A stretch of DNA of 64,000 bases. Source: Ephydatia muelleri (Eukaryota > Porifera > Demospongiae > Spongillida > Spongillidae). The stretch covers positions 8,485,528 to 8,549,527 of the forward strand of contig JABACO010000008.1 of NCBI GenBank assembly GCA_013339895.1. The letters run 5' to 3'. Below, one piece after another: positions 11,501-22,489 of this stretch (positions are counted from its first letter, which is position 1; every line of letters starts with the position of its first letter). Under the pieces are notes generated by a model. That model saw nothing but the letters and a program-made list of their open reading frames with translations. It had not been told where the DNA came from and did no database searches. The position numbers and the translations under genes were made by a program.

Positions 11501-11898
11501 CTCTGTTATTGCACACGCAAAGCCCGGATTCAGAGCACGTTATCAGTGGTATCCTCCGGCTCGTTAGTGTCTCTCTTAGCCGAGCACAAAAGCCAGCATA
11601 TACATCTATACGAAGAACACACACATACTATTCTACAGCTCGACCTCTCTTTTGACCATGCTGTGGGATAATATTGATGAATACTGTGTTCAGCAATCCT
11701 TGATTTGGCGATATCATCGCAGCCGGTCGATGCAGATATGCACTTGAAATATTCGGCAGTCACTCCGCTGTTGCAGTCAACGTCAAATTCTCCGGAGCCG
11801 TTGACTGCCAGAATAGAGGAACAGGTATCGTTGCACCCGTCGAAAGCAGCTGTCCCGTGTAACAGCACTGCTACGCAAAGCGGTATAAAGTAGTACAT
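11501..11898 (-). pseudogene. small secreted Cys protein, first exon, E copy 1
   Basis: The ATG is in good context (AAGATG). It opens a classic signal peptide, MYYFIPLCVAVLLHGTAA, followed by a Cys-containing region: CNDTC, VDCNSG, EYFKCISASTGCDD. A second Cys-rich hydrophobic stretch follows (CRIVCVCSSYRCICWLLC). A TATAAAA box lies 54 bp upstream (11952-11958, minus strand), and the exon ends at CAGAG/GTGAGTAAGC, a near-consensus donor. One extra base (GGTATCC) shifts this copy out of frame before the donor; E copy 2 keeps the frame open. Cut after the signal peptide it would be a short exported or membrane-anchored protein. No family recognised; later exons not found. Confidence 0.5.
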
Positions 11899-11951
11899 CT
11901 TACTGATCCAGCAGCTTGAGGTTACTTCTGATCGCTATTCAATCCCTTGCA

Positions 11952-11958
11952 TTTTATA
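11952..11958 (-). promoter_or_regulatory. TATA box of the secreted-protein gene, copy 1
   Basis: TATAAAA on the minus strand, 54 bp upstream of the ATG. It is conserved with its surroundings in both other E copies (33675-33681 and 53649-53655). Confidence 0.5.
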
Positions 11959-12096
11959 GTTGAACGATGCGGATAGACGTAATTTCGTGGATCCAATTCT
12001 TCGTAGTGGCGCCGAGGGCTAATTAGTCTGGTTGTGGCGCGCGATTGCGTGTCAACAGGTTCGGCGCGGAAATCGATTCATACATGATCTCGTGCT

Positions 12097-12916
12097 TAGG
12101 GCTCCTCACGAATCGAATCGAATCAAATTTTGAAGAAATCGAATTTCACCGAATCGAATTTGAACAGTCTAGAATTCGATTCGGTAATTAAGTTCGATTA
12201 GTTAGGTATGCATCAAACTTCGATTCGAAAGTTCGTCGAATAGCGTGACTTATAATAATATTAGTTAACCCCTTTGTAGAAAACTTTAGTATTAACCGGC
12301 GTGCTTACAATTGAACCAGGATTGTGACGTTGAAGAAGTACCAAGTACTGATTCAGAGTTAACAGGGTCTGCAGACTCTGCGATAGTTCTAGCAGTAGCT
12401 CGTCGATTTCGAATACTTCATGGACCCCGACAACTAAGAAGCTTCAAAATGGCGGCAGAACCCCGAAATCATTTATCTGGACCTACTTCACTAAAAATAG
12501 GGCTAACACGCATGCAGTATGTACTCTCTGGAAGCTGCTACCCTCCAAGAGTGAGATAAAACTAAACAAGATAGGCGCCACATCGCATTCGTTTAGCCAT
12601 ATACGACTGTCACAGAAGTTCTTAATGAAAAGGACAAAGGCCAGGGATATATCCGCGATAGTAGTATAGCGCAAAGGCCTACGTATTGCGATGAAGGTTT
12701 CTCAGAGGCACTGGTTAGGCTTTTTATTAGTCAAGACCTAACAATGCGGTTCTTAATAGCGTGTTCGATTATTTGATTAAAACGCGTGCGAATTCGAATC
12801 GAACTTGACCCTAGGTTCGTATTCGTACGTAAGTTCGAGATAGACTAAACGCGGCATGTTCGAATTCGAAATTCGTCGAATCGAATCAAATAACATTCGA
12901 TTCGTGAGGAGCCCTA
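12097..12916. mobile_element. hAT MITE, 820 bp, inserted in block E
   Basis: The ends are TAGGGCTCCTCACGAATCG and its complement. CTCGTGCT is duplicated on both sides (12089-12096 and 12917-12924). The other two E copies have the uninterrupted CTCGTGCTGCACAAG site. The outer 100 bp on each side is full of ATTCGAATCGA-type inverted motifs. Confidence 0.95.
12440..12668 (+). pseudogene. possible BED-finger relic of a hAT transposase
   Basis: Plus-strand translation in one frame gives KSFIWTYFTKNRANTHAVC, then TLWKLLPSKSE and SHSFSHIRLSQKF, up to a stop. The spacing resembles the xVWxYFxKxxxxxAxCxxC start of hAT BED zinc fingers. Key Cys/His positions are eroded, so this is inference. It would mean the MITE derived from an autonomous hAT. 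Confidence 0.35.
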
Positions 12917-13402
12917 CTCGTGCTGCACAAGCGACGGACACATGCAGGCGTTTGCGGTTGGACGGCGCCTATATGAAATATGGCAACTAATTTAGGCGTG
13001 ATACATGAAACTTTTAGTCCTCTTAGCAACGACGCCTGGATGATAAGCACACTTGACATATGGAATGCAAGACAGTACAAGAAACAGCATGTGACAATGG
13101 ACACCTATTTTACGACAAAGGTTGTCACAGTCACGTGTGCATATAAACAGAACACAAAGGTCAAAAGGCAAATATGAAGACGAGGCAGACTGGATATCAG
13201 TTTTTAGTGCAGGCCTTTGTTGCAAGCATCGAGCCTGGAAAAGTACCAAACTGATTCAGTTATTATGATTTCCAATTAACGAGCATCATCAAGAAGCCCT
13301 CGTATATCTTAACTATGATTGCATCAATCTTAAAATAAAAGTAGCACAGAGGTTTCTAATGTGAAGTTCTCTTTCTCATCAGAAGGACACACATGTATGT
13401 GC

Positions 13403-13780
13403 AACATTGCCTGAAATTTCGGACATCGACCCATAACTCTTGCTAGGAATTGATTTACCAAATTCTGCTTTCACCGTTAAATTTTATATTGAAAGCTAAG
13501 ATTTATCAAAACATAAACCGCTAATTATTAAATCAATCAATTAACTTTAATCACGACAACAAATTATTTTTAAGTACCTGTATGAGTAAAGAGTTCATTG
13601 TGATATAATAAACAAATATATCTCTTTTAGTATAACTTTTACATTCGATTTCGTGAATTGATGTTTTGCGCATGTGCTTGCGGCAGCGTCATCGCGTTAC
13701 TAAACATGGCTCTTACATCACTCCAATGTCTGACTTTCTAGTCCCCAGACTCGTGTAGCCCCTCCTTCTGTAGTACTTAC
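13403..13780. other. AT-rich stretch, nothing recognised
   Basis: Unique-looking sequence after the truncated end of block E. No coding or repeat signal was found. Confidence 0.4.
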
Positions 13781-13840
13781 TAGTCTCGTACCCAGACGTA
13801 CAAATGGTTCATACCATTTATATGTCTGGGTACGAGACTA
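13781..13840. repeat. 60 bp hairpin of the TAGTCTCGTACCC family
   Basis: TAGTCTCGTACCCAGAC and its exact complement flank a short centre that is itself partly palindromic (AAATGGT...ACCATTT). The same terminal sequence bounds the 593 bp element at 53762. This looks like a minimal deletion derivative made of little more than its two ends. Confidence 0.75.
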
Positions 13841-13860
13841 AGTTCTTAACACTCTGTTCG

Positions 13861-14109
13861 TGCATTTGTCAATGTGTGTATAAGCACCTTACTTAACAAG
13901 AGAGGCATGTGTATGTATTGAATCAGCTTCGTCACCAGCTTGTAATCACTATATGCTCTTTTCCATTTACAGGTCAGCTCCTTGCCATAGCTTCCAAAAA
14001 CACACCGTTCAAAATCAAACACTCCCTGACCTGGCAGAATCGCCCCAATTAGAGTGCATTGAAGGCGGTCATGGGAATTGAGGGCCCAGACTACCTCCTC
14101 AATTCCCAC
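13861..14109 (-). CDS. possible exon, unknown protein
   Basis: An 80-codon minus-strand frame reads MGIEEVVWALNSHDRLQCT, then LIGAILPGQGVFDFERCVFG. Its composition looks like protein rather than simple sequence. A possible donor (CCT/GTAAAT) lies inside it. No neighbour or family supports it, so it may be chance. Confidence 0.22.
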
Positions 14110-14585
14110 AGTAGTTCTTTCTCCACGGCTGTTTCATTCCATTCAAAATTCGGCACTAGGCCCGCGCCCACTATGAATTTTAAGTACCTAGCAACGTGAG
14201 TTCATTAAGTCCACCTGGTGCGTACGTGGTAGAAAAAGGGCTCTGTCGAGAAGCCGTCGGTAATTCCTCACAAGATGACGGTAGTACATGTAAGTTAAGA
14301 CGTAGCTGCACAACAAGATACCAGTGTTTCCTGGTTTCATCGCTGAGAACTGGTTTTATACGACCTAGAATGCGCGATATCTCATCGGATGCGGTTTATT
14401 CTATTTCAGTTTTCCACGAATTCCGTTTATATTTTTCGAGATAAATAGCTTCAAAACGTTGAGGAGGGTACGATGTTGCTTTTTATCTTGTTTCTACGTT
14501 ACTACGCGAGTTCGTTCATACCCTTTTAAAGCTTTGAATATGCGCGCAAATTGAGATTGAGTTGAATAAGCTTTGGTATCAAATG
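14110..14585. other. no recognisable feature
   Basis: Neither strand shows a convincing coding region or repeat. Confidence 0.4.
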
Positions 14586-14893
14586 TCACATATGTTTAGG
14601 GGGTGGCACAGCAGATGTCATATGAGGTGATATGCTTAGATAATGGTCTTGCAGTATGCTTTTCAACTTTGCTACAGAGTCCTTGATCCCTGATATGTTC
14701 GCAGCGATGAGTTGAACTTCACATGAATTGACATTGACTCTGCACCCAGCCCACCCATTAACCCACAGCCTGCTTGGTGCATTGACAACCACTCCAGCAT
14801 GTGGTCTTCAAGTATCTGCATTTTCAAGGTTCTGGCAATTCCTTTGAAATCTCTGTCAAATGAACAGAAGAAGTTCTTGATGGCGTGGCCTTG
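14586..14893 (-). pseudogene. RAG1-like transposase relic, C-terminal exon (copy 2)
   Basis: Minus-strand translation gives MQILEDHMLEWL, then GCGLMGGLGAES and IHVKFN. After a frameshift it gives ISGIKDSVAKLKSILQDH and YLSISPHMTSAVPPPKHM with a stop. This matches the last exon of the complete copy (MHLLEDHAVPW, GFGLLGEQGAESIHAKF, ISPQVVAAIPPPKK). The catalytic Glu context GAES is kept, but the first His of the H-x4-H zinc pair is Gln and two residues are inserted after AES. Its N-terminal part lies at 20440-21135. Confidence 0.82.
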
Positions 14894-15546
14894 TGAAAAA
14901 AAAATACATTCACACACTGTGCAAAAAACGTAGTATACGATAGCGTATATTTTTGCGTATATTTTGCGTATACCATCAATATACCAAGGGTAGTGTATAT
15001 TACGAATATCCACCTGGTATATTTTAAGAATCCACAGGTGACAATTATTCATTGCGCGTATTCTCGAAGTATTAAGAATACACAAACCACAATGAATTTG
15101 CAAATTAGATAACTTACGTAAAAATAGAAATGACTTTGATATGACTCTTCAGATTATAAGTTTGAACCTCTCGATCAAGAATGTATGGCTGTATGTTTCC
15201 AATGTGATTTCGAACGTAGAGCATTGTGGACATACAGTAGTGGTCAATAAAAACTTTATGGATCGGATTCGTAGTCGGTATTAAAGGAATTGGTAGTTGC
15301 CAGCATGGGAACGCCTCTATAGACTTGGATCAAGAGGCAAATATCAAGAATCGTATGAAGACTCGTAGCGCGAGTCGTAGGCAGTATGCTCGATATCCAC
15401 GTAGATATGAATTATCAAATTTAAAACATTAAATTTCTTAATAACCCTATAACTATTTTGATGGTTTAAATTCGAATACCTATACCTTCAACTAAAAATT
15501 TACAAGGTATGTGATCAGTTAAAATAGGATAGTTTTGATGCCAGAA

Positions 15547-15868
15547 TTATAAGCTGTAGTGGGACCATATGCGTAATATTCGATTCGGACAATGCAGGAT
15601 CATACATAGCCAGCCACTTGAAAGTGGCCGGGGTGTCGACATCGTTCTGTTTGGGACTCGACTTATAGCGAGCGGTGGATTCACAACTGGGCCAATGGAG
15701 GGGAAGGGGCGCTTCAGGTCCGAGTTATGGCAGCCTAGTACCACACCCGGGAGCCGTCCATTTCTATATATAACTTGTAGTGGATGGTAGTCGTCGGGAG
15801 GGGGTCGTTCGACCGACCCGACCCAACAACCCCCCCATCCCCACCCCTCGCCCATCTCCTGGCTAGGT
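15547..15868. other. overlapping open frames, no gene called
   Basis: Frames of 73 codons (plus) and 102 codons (minus) overlap here in GC-rich sequence. Neither shows a motif or splice context, so I do not choose between them. Confidence 0.2.
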
Positions 15869-16278
15869 TTGGTGTATATGCTTCAAATTGGTCGAGTTGT
15901 CACCCCAATTGTCTCCTAAGAGTCATGTGACTCTGATGGGTGTGGCTATCTAAAGTGAGTGGTTTGCATTTAATAATGCAATTTACAACCTTTCATGTCT
16001 ATCTGTGTAGATATGTGACACATGGTTTGGTGTATAAATTGGTCAGAGTTGTCACCCGGTCAAGTAGAGGTCATGTGACTCTAATGGGGATGTGACTGTC
16101 TGATGGTGACACTGATGGGTATAGCTATCTCAGGTGAGTGGTTTGCTTCTAATGACAAACTTTCATGTCTGCACATTCAAGTGTATGTGATGCAAGGTTT
16201 GCTGTTTAAGCTCCCACCCCAATGGTAGGGGTCAAGTGACTGATGGGTATGAGTGGTTTGCTTCACGTTCACATTCAA
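15869..16278. repeat. diverged tandem repeats
   Basis: Three degenerate units share TTTGGTGTAT, AATTGGTC, GAGTTGTCACCC, GTCATGTGACT, GATGGGTATGGCTATCT and GAGTGGTTTGC. The period is roughly 160 bp. They lead into the regular array that follows. Confidence 0.7.
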
Positions 16279-17690
16279 AATGTGAAATTGAGCTCTAAAT
16301 TCTGTCACAATTCAGAGCAGCATGTCACCACAACAGTCCACATTGCAGGGTGACGAGAGTGACCCACCCCCAAGATGAGCCTGTGACCGGAAGTGGGCGT
16401 TACCGCCACGTGAGTCATAGTGTCTCTGTTAAAATGTGAAATTGAGCTCTAAATTCTGTTACAATTCTGAGCAGCATGTCACCACGACAGTCCACATTGC
16501 AGGGTGCAGAGAGTGACCCACCCCCAAGATGAGCCTGTGACCGGAAGTGGGCGTTACCGCCACGTGAGTCATAGTGTCTCTGTTAAAATGTGAAATTGAG
16601 CTCTAAATTCTGTCACAATTCAGAGCAGCATGTCACCACGACAGTCCATATTGCAGGGTGCAGAGAGTGACCCACCCCCAAGATGAGCCTGTGACCGGAA
16701 GTGGGCGTTACCGCCACGTGAGTCATAGTGTCTCTGTTAAAATGTGAAATTGAGCTCTAAATTCTGTCACAATTCAGAGCAGCATGTCACCACGACAGTC
16801 CACATTGCAAGGTGAAGAGAGTGACCCACCCCCAAGATGAGCCTGTGACCGGAAGTGGGCGTTACCGCCACATGAGTCATAGTGTCTCTGTTAAAATGTG
16901 AAATTGAGCTCTAAATTCTGTCACAATTCAGAGCAGCATGTCACCACGACAGTCCACATTGCAGGGTGAAGAGAGTGACCCACCCCCAAGGTGAGCCTGT
17001 GACCGGAAGTGGGCGTTACCGCCACGTGAGTCATAGTGTCTCTGTTAAAATGTGAAATTGAGCTCTAAATTCTGTCACAATTCAGAGCAGCATGTCACCA
17101 CGACAGTCCACATTGCAGGGTGCAGAGAGTGACCCACCCCCAAGATGAGCCTGTGACCGGAAGTGGGCGTTACCGCCACGTGAGTCATAGTGTCTCTGTT
17201 AAAATGTGAAATTGAGCTCTAAATTCTGCCACAATTCAGAGCAGCATGTCACCGCGACAGTCCACATTGCAGGGTGAAGAGAGTGACCCATCCCCAAGAT
17301 GAGCCTGTGGGCGTTACCGCCACGTGAGTCATAGTGTCTCTGTTAAAATGTGAAATTGAGCTCTAAATTCTGTCACAATTCAGAGCAGCATGTCACCACG
17401 ACAGTCCATATTGCAGGGTGCAGAGAGTGACCCACCCCCAAGATGAGCCTGTGACCGGAAGTGGGCGTTACCGCCACGTGAGTCATAGTGTCTCTGTTAA
17501 AATGTGAAATTCAGCTCTAAACTCTGTCACAATTCAGAGCAGCATCTCACCACGACAGTCCACATTGCAGGGTGAAGAGAGTGACCCATCCCCAAGATGA
17601 GCCTGTGACCGGAAGTGGGCGTTACCGCCACGTGAGTCATAGTGTTTCTGTTCAAATGTGGAATAGAGCCCTAAATTCTGTCTCAATTCA
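16279..17690. repeat. satellite array, 154 bp period, about nine units
   Basis: Units start at 16279, 16433, 16587, 16741, 16895, 17049, 17203, 17347, 17501 and 17655 (the last partial). They begin AATGTGAAATTGAGCTC and are over 95% alike. One unit has a 10 bp deletion. Each carries CACGTGAGTCAT, a canonical E-box overlapping an AP-1-type TGAGTCA, and a GGAAGTG motif. The short units and lack of variable spacers rule out CRISPR. Confidence 0.95.
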
Positions 17691-19000
17691 GGACATCATG
17701 GCTGGCTACTTTAAAGGGCAAGGAAGCTTTGACATCACACCACTATTGACACCAGACCATCATCATTGTACATCAGCACATGCGTGTATATATGTACATA
17801 TTGATTAACGCATGTGTAACTTTAGTATCGTGGTCATTACCATCACATGGTTCATGGACATTACAATGAGATTGTTACGACCTTCAACACTTAGAACAGC
17901 CTAATATAAAGATGTCAACACCTCAGTATAAACCTACAGTCCCTGAGAAAGACCAAAATGAGAGTTAATGGAACATCAATTATAAATATTAACATCCCAA
18001 CCAATCATGTTTCAATGGCTATACCATGTAATAGGTATGTGTAAACATAGGGGAAACAGTTCAGAATGGCTTTCTACATGGGTCATGATCATCACATGCA
18101 AAAGGAAAAGGGGCTCGCGATCGGGTACCCAGGATTAACACCTGAATGCCTGTTTAAAATCCCAACAAAGCATGTTTCAATGCGTATACCATGTGATAAG
18201 TATGCATAAACATAGAAGCAGCAGTTCTGAATGACTTTCTACTTGGGTCATGATTATCACAGCTCTCTCACATAGCACATATCGGATTGAATCATGTATA
18301 AAAATAAAGAACGCGCGTGCATTCATTTCGCATGTATCGAATTATGAATTAATGCCGGCACAGTTAGAACAACACCTCAAGGTTTGCATCCTACATGATG
18401 CATGCGCAGTTGTAAGATTCATAAACATAAAATAACAATATTAATAGTAATAATATGCAATGCATGCACATTAATATTTTGTTCAGTGCATGATTAATAC
18501 CTATTAGCGGCTGATCATGTACAAGTATAGATGCATACAACATACACTTGTAGCTCTAGACCATGTGACGGTGCATAGAAAGCATTTTGAGGAGCTATGC
18601 ATCTGATCGAACTTATATAGACGGCTGTATTTGTTATTATGCCACGCCCCCACCTTGTGCCATAGATTATATACGTATATCATCATGGGAAAGCTGAGCT
18701 GCTCATTGTGGTTACGTGACACTGGAATACCCTTCACAACTTCAACCGGCTACCGAGCGTCTTACCAATCAGAACACAAATAGCACGATGCATGCTAATC
18801 TCATAACTACAAAATAGTCTAGCAAACCCAGCTACGCGTTTCTTCAGAAGTGGATTACCGTGAATATTAGTGCACTTCACAAGCCCCACACATACGTGAT
18901 ACCATAGATAGTAAAACTATCTTGTGAATTGAAAGTTTGAAACGACATTTGTCATACATGTAGACTACGTTTATAAACTTATTAAATTAATTACAAGTGT
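17691..19000. repeat. non-coding stretch with a 105 bp direct repeat
   Basis: About 105 bp at 17993-18100 is repeated at 18158-18265 (CATGTTTCAATG, TATACCATGT, AACATAG, GGGTCATGAT blocks). The remainder of this stretch shows no gene. Confidence 0.6.
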
Positions 19001-19009
19001 ACTAGTAAT

Positions 19010-19960
19010 TTGGCGCCAAACTACCACGCGGAGTGGGCGATCGAGGTCGCAGGGATATCAGGCAGCTGCCAGCACACCAGAAAGAACTGGATGACGGACG
19101 TCAGGTTAGTCCAAAAGTATATTGAGATGTTCATAGTTCGTAAACCATTTTGTTTATGCCAAGACATTTTGACGATGCCTCACCCGGCAAATTGCCAGGA
19201 CAGCGCAGCGTCCGCGGACTTGGATTTCAGGTAAGTTCACCGGCCATGGAATAGCAAGTCGTCGCTGATATACTAAGACACATCGATGAAGCTGTATTGC
19301 ATCGCAAGGATATGGTGGAAGCCCCACTGAAATATAGGTAAGGCATATTTCAGAATTCTAGCAGTCAGAAGGAAGATCAGCACTTCAGTTCGGCTTGATG
19401 AAAGGTAAGCGATTGTGCGCTTTTTTCTAACGCAATCACGACCATGTATCGCGGCAGAGTTCGATGAAGACCTTCACGCTATTGTCGCTACAGTTAAAGG
19501 TAGAGCCTTAAATTCATAATCCTATTTATTCACCCTACCACCATATCCTCCTTTTACTAGGTGGTACAAGCGAACTCAGGGTAATTGAAGGCTATTAAGC
19601 TCAACAGCGTACGTCCTACCTATGTCTTGTTATGCTCTTTTCCTGCTGTAGCATTTGGTAAAAAGGTTTGTTATGCAGACAGAAGAAAGGCTATTGTGAC
19701 GTAGTTGTGGGAGAAAGGGTGCCAAATGCTGATAGAAGAAGAGAAGCAGTTATGGGGGACATCAAGCCTACAATGATGTCAGAAGAGGAGAGCGACGACC
19801 AGAACGCTCAAACTCTACAACGTCGCCGTCCGTTGTGACGTTCTGACACGCTAAATGACTTGATTGATGACTTGGATGAACGAATAAAAGGAACTAGCAA
19901 CTCGAGGCTCCATCCATAGAAGCAGAGAGTTGAAGGACCGCTCTTAGACGCATCCAGTCC
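19010..19960 (+). pseudogene. multi-exon coding relic, acidic protein
   Basis: The clearest part (19650-19956) reads FGKKVCYADRRKAIVT, a stop, LWEKG. After a frameshift it continues MGDIKPTMMSEEESDDQNAQ, then TLNDLIDDLDERIKG, a stop, and SSPPTAQPWMIREKA. Upstream exon-like pieces are AEWAIEVAGISGSCQHTRKN (19030-19102, followed by GTTAGT) and AEFDEDLHAIVATVKG (19450-19500, followed by GTAGAG). Multiple in-frame stops show it is dead. I do not recognise the family. It lies within the candidate 5.4 kb insertion and may be that element's gene. Confidence 0.5.
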
Positions 19961-20439
19961 ACCAACTGCACAACCCTGGATGATTCGAGAGAAAGCTTGA
20001 ACGTTATAACGCATTTTATGTTTTCTTTTATCGATTGTATTGATAATTTTATTATAAATTTGATCATGAGTACACAAATAGAAACAAGCTAGTATACAGT
20101 GAACAGATTCGGAGACGTTTCCAAATATGTGCTGAGTACGGAAGCGGACATGGTGCACGGAGACATATGTTAACAAACCCATAATAAGCGCACGTGATAG
20201 TATCGAGTATACGCAAAATATACGACATGAGATTCTGGTTCTATCCGCAAAATATACCAATGCGTATTCTTTGCGTATAGCATGTGTATATTCATATGTA
20301 TATTTAGCATATACGCAGAGTATACACTATCGTATATCCAACTTGTAGCACAGTGACAGTTGCTATTCAAATTACAATCAAGTGCTTACCAAGGTGTTGT
20401 ATGTCATCTTGTATCAGTACTGTGCTGTCATATAATACC

Positions 20440-21135
20440 ATTACATCGTGCAGTAACAGTGCACCATTTTAGAGGCAGGCTTAATGTGTGCACATTCCAG
20501 AGGCAAAGTCGTGTAACAGCATGGACAATGGGCAGCACCCAAGTGGACCCACTCTATTAGACAGGTGGCAAACACGAACCAATCACATAGGAGCTGTATT
20601 GGTTGTTGCAATACACCAAAGCAAATAGGACATTGCAGCTCCTCAATGGCAGATAGTAGCTTTATGGGAGCTAGAGAAGGGTGTGTGTGACTTTGTATTA
20701 TCCTGTGAGGCATTACTGCTCTTATGTGTTCCACAATTTCAGCTGGAGTACTTCCCAACTTTCCTGTCTTCTGCCACCATGCTGTATAAAATGGCTTATG
20801 ACCATTGCAGCCCTATATGAAGTATACCGTATACAAGTGACAGCAGGCCATGTAGAACTATGCCTTGCACCGAATGGATAAACCAGTCATATGGCTCCAC
20901 TGAGCACTTATAAGGTGTCTTCTTTTGAGCAGCAGCAGTAACACGCTTCACTGATAAATAGCACTTGCTACATACTTCTGGGGGTGGATCTCAGGGCTAT
21001 CCTTCTTTGCATCGATATGGAAGGCTTGCAAAATCTCTTCCGTGTAGGAAGAGCATTGGTATGTGCATGGCTAGGACTTTTTGACCTTTGTTTGTTTGCG
21101 ATCTATGAAAAGCTTGCATCCGCAAATTCTACATA
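20440..21135 (-). pseudogene. RAG1-like transposase relic, N-terminal zinc region and RING (copy 2)
   Basis: Reading from 21135 downward: CRICGCKLFIDRKQ, a stop, then EEILQAFHIDAKKDSPEIHP, a one-base shift, then VCSKCYLSVKRV, then KTGKLGSTPAEIVEHI. A RING-like CPICFGVLQQPIQLLC, ATCLIEWV, CPCCYTTL and IKPASKMV follow. Each block aligns with exons 1-2 of the complete copy and with vertebrate RAG1 (CRICG, the D/S-IHP-x2-FC motif, RING). This block is visibly closer to RAG1 than the intact copy is, around AFHIDAK and EIHP. The catalytic exons between it and 14893 are missing. Confidence 0.85.
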
Positions 21136-21139
21136 ATTT

Positions 21140-21925
21140 ACACCCATGTCGGGGTTCCATGACTATAGACTGGCGTGCGGTGTGACAAATATTCATCGTT
21201 AAACCATTGGTTTTGTCCACTGGTAGAAAGCGCGTAGTAAATTTTAGAATTCATTTTATAGCTTACCAAGCTTAGATCGTTAGCCTCGAACATATCGTAG
21301 CCGTTTTTATAAGCGCGATTTCGTACAATACGAACGCAAAGTTGATACGATTTTCCCGCCACGAGACTACCATTATATGCGCGAGCGCTGGTTCAAAGTT
21401 AGAATTGTTGTGTTAATATGCGTCATAGATGTTATGCGAAGTAGAGTGTGTACTCAACCTATTCCAACTAACAAATCCTGCTTTATAGCAAGATATAGTA
21501 AATAAACTGTAAGGTCTTTGTTAATGAGCTTTGAGTCCACCATAAATTGTAAATACCGTAATTCGAATAAAATGATCTAATTTTAAAACCTAATGTCACG
21601 ACCGAAACAGCCGTGGATCTCATACCCAACCAATAATAATTATTAATTTTGTAACATTAATATTAGTTTTGTGGTGAAATGAATGGCGGCAGTGCAAGTG
21701 GCGCATTCTATCCAGTTGAACGTGTTGTAGCCAGTAGGAAACGGAAGGTGCGCGTTTGCATGTATGGCTTGTTTCCGTTGATGTCATTGTAAAAAGCATC
21801 ATTCTTCACAATAGAGGCATACTGAATATCTAGTCCTTTGGGAGGGATACCGAAGGGAAGAGTCCTCCTGGGTCCCTGAAGCTGATGTTACAGCTACTGC
21901 TAAGCGGTAAGTATGTTACGTACCA
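21140..21925. other. no recognisable feature
   Basis: AT-rich sequence without supported genes or repeats. Confidence 0.35.
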
Positions 21926-21929
21926 TGTC

Positions 21930-22278
21930 TATAAGTTTTCCATCGACTCTTGGGTTCTTAGGACCTTTTTGAACCCACAACCGCCTTTGAGGATCATTAA
22001 CGATAGTGTTCGAACTTTATAATCAGTTTGGCAGATACGGCTAGGTGCTATTCGTAAATGCAGTTTCAGTGTACCATTTAGAATGGATGTATTTAGGCAT
22101 TTATTTAACGATAGCCTATATTCGTGGACACGGGAAGAACTATTACAAGGATGACTTCGCTGAAAGATACTTTCCATCCGGCTGGCATATAGTCCATGAC
22201 CATTTGGGAGATGGATGCGAGGTGGATTTTCCAATTAGACTCCATGAGATGGTCATCAGTTGTTTATCACAAAAGTGA
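21930..22278 (+). pseudogene. relic of a protein ending GDGCEVDFPIR, copy 1
   Basis: FRMDVFRHLF in one frame and DHLGDGCEVDFPIRLHEMV in another match the minus-strand relic near 63.5 kb (FRMDVFRYLF, GDGCQADFPIRMH). The two copies share DNA-level similarity over about 250 bp, so this is a dispersed repeat carrying a C-terminal exon. The family is unknown to me. It is frameshifted here. Confidence 0.5.
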
Positions 22279-22489
22279 AGATGGAACACTAACTAGAAAA
22301 TTGCAGTCATTTACTGAAGTGCTTGTAGTTAATGTAGTGAAGAAGTATTGTTGAACAGCATGTTTATAATTGTATTATTATACTTTTGCCGGGTTCTTTC
22401 TTCATACGCTGTCAAAATTAATACTACGTTGTACTGTTGTCTATTTATCTATGCATTCAGGGTGTCCACGAAAGAATCGACAGGGTTCA

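Larger units (their letters stand above)
10141..13402. repeat. duplicated block E, copy 1
   Basis: This block recurs at 31840-34290 and 52366-54866. Partial copies lie at 29430-30525, 35583-36655 and 38933-39266. In order it contains AT-rich sequence continuous with the 5' side of transposase H, a G-run (10789-10814), the GGGACT...AGTCCC stem near 11127, a secreted-protein exon on the minus strand, and a 3' part that passes into palindrome D. Here it is broken by a hAT MITE (12097-12916) and truncated near 13400. No other gene is supported between 10141 and 11490. Confidence 0.85.
14937..20337. mobile_element. candidate 5.4 kb TIR-bounded insertion
   Basis: TATACGATAGCGTATA at 14937 and the complement of TATACGATAGTGTATA at about 20322-20337 form an inverted pair, with further GCGTATA repeats inside both ends. 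The pair separates the two pieces of the RAG1-like copy 2. No target duplication was resolved. Sub-terminal GCGTATATTTTGCGTATA-type motifs are common to both sides. The interior holds tandem repeats and a plus-strand gene relic. Confidence 0.4.

Noticed and set aside
16279..17690. CRISPR-like array
   Set aside because: Units are 154 bp, contiguous and without variable spacers, in eukaryotic DNA. It is a satellite.
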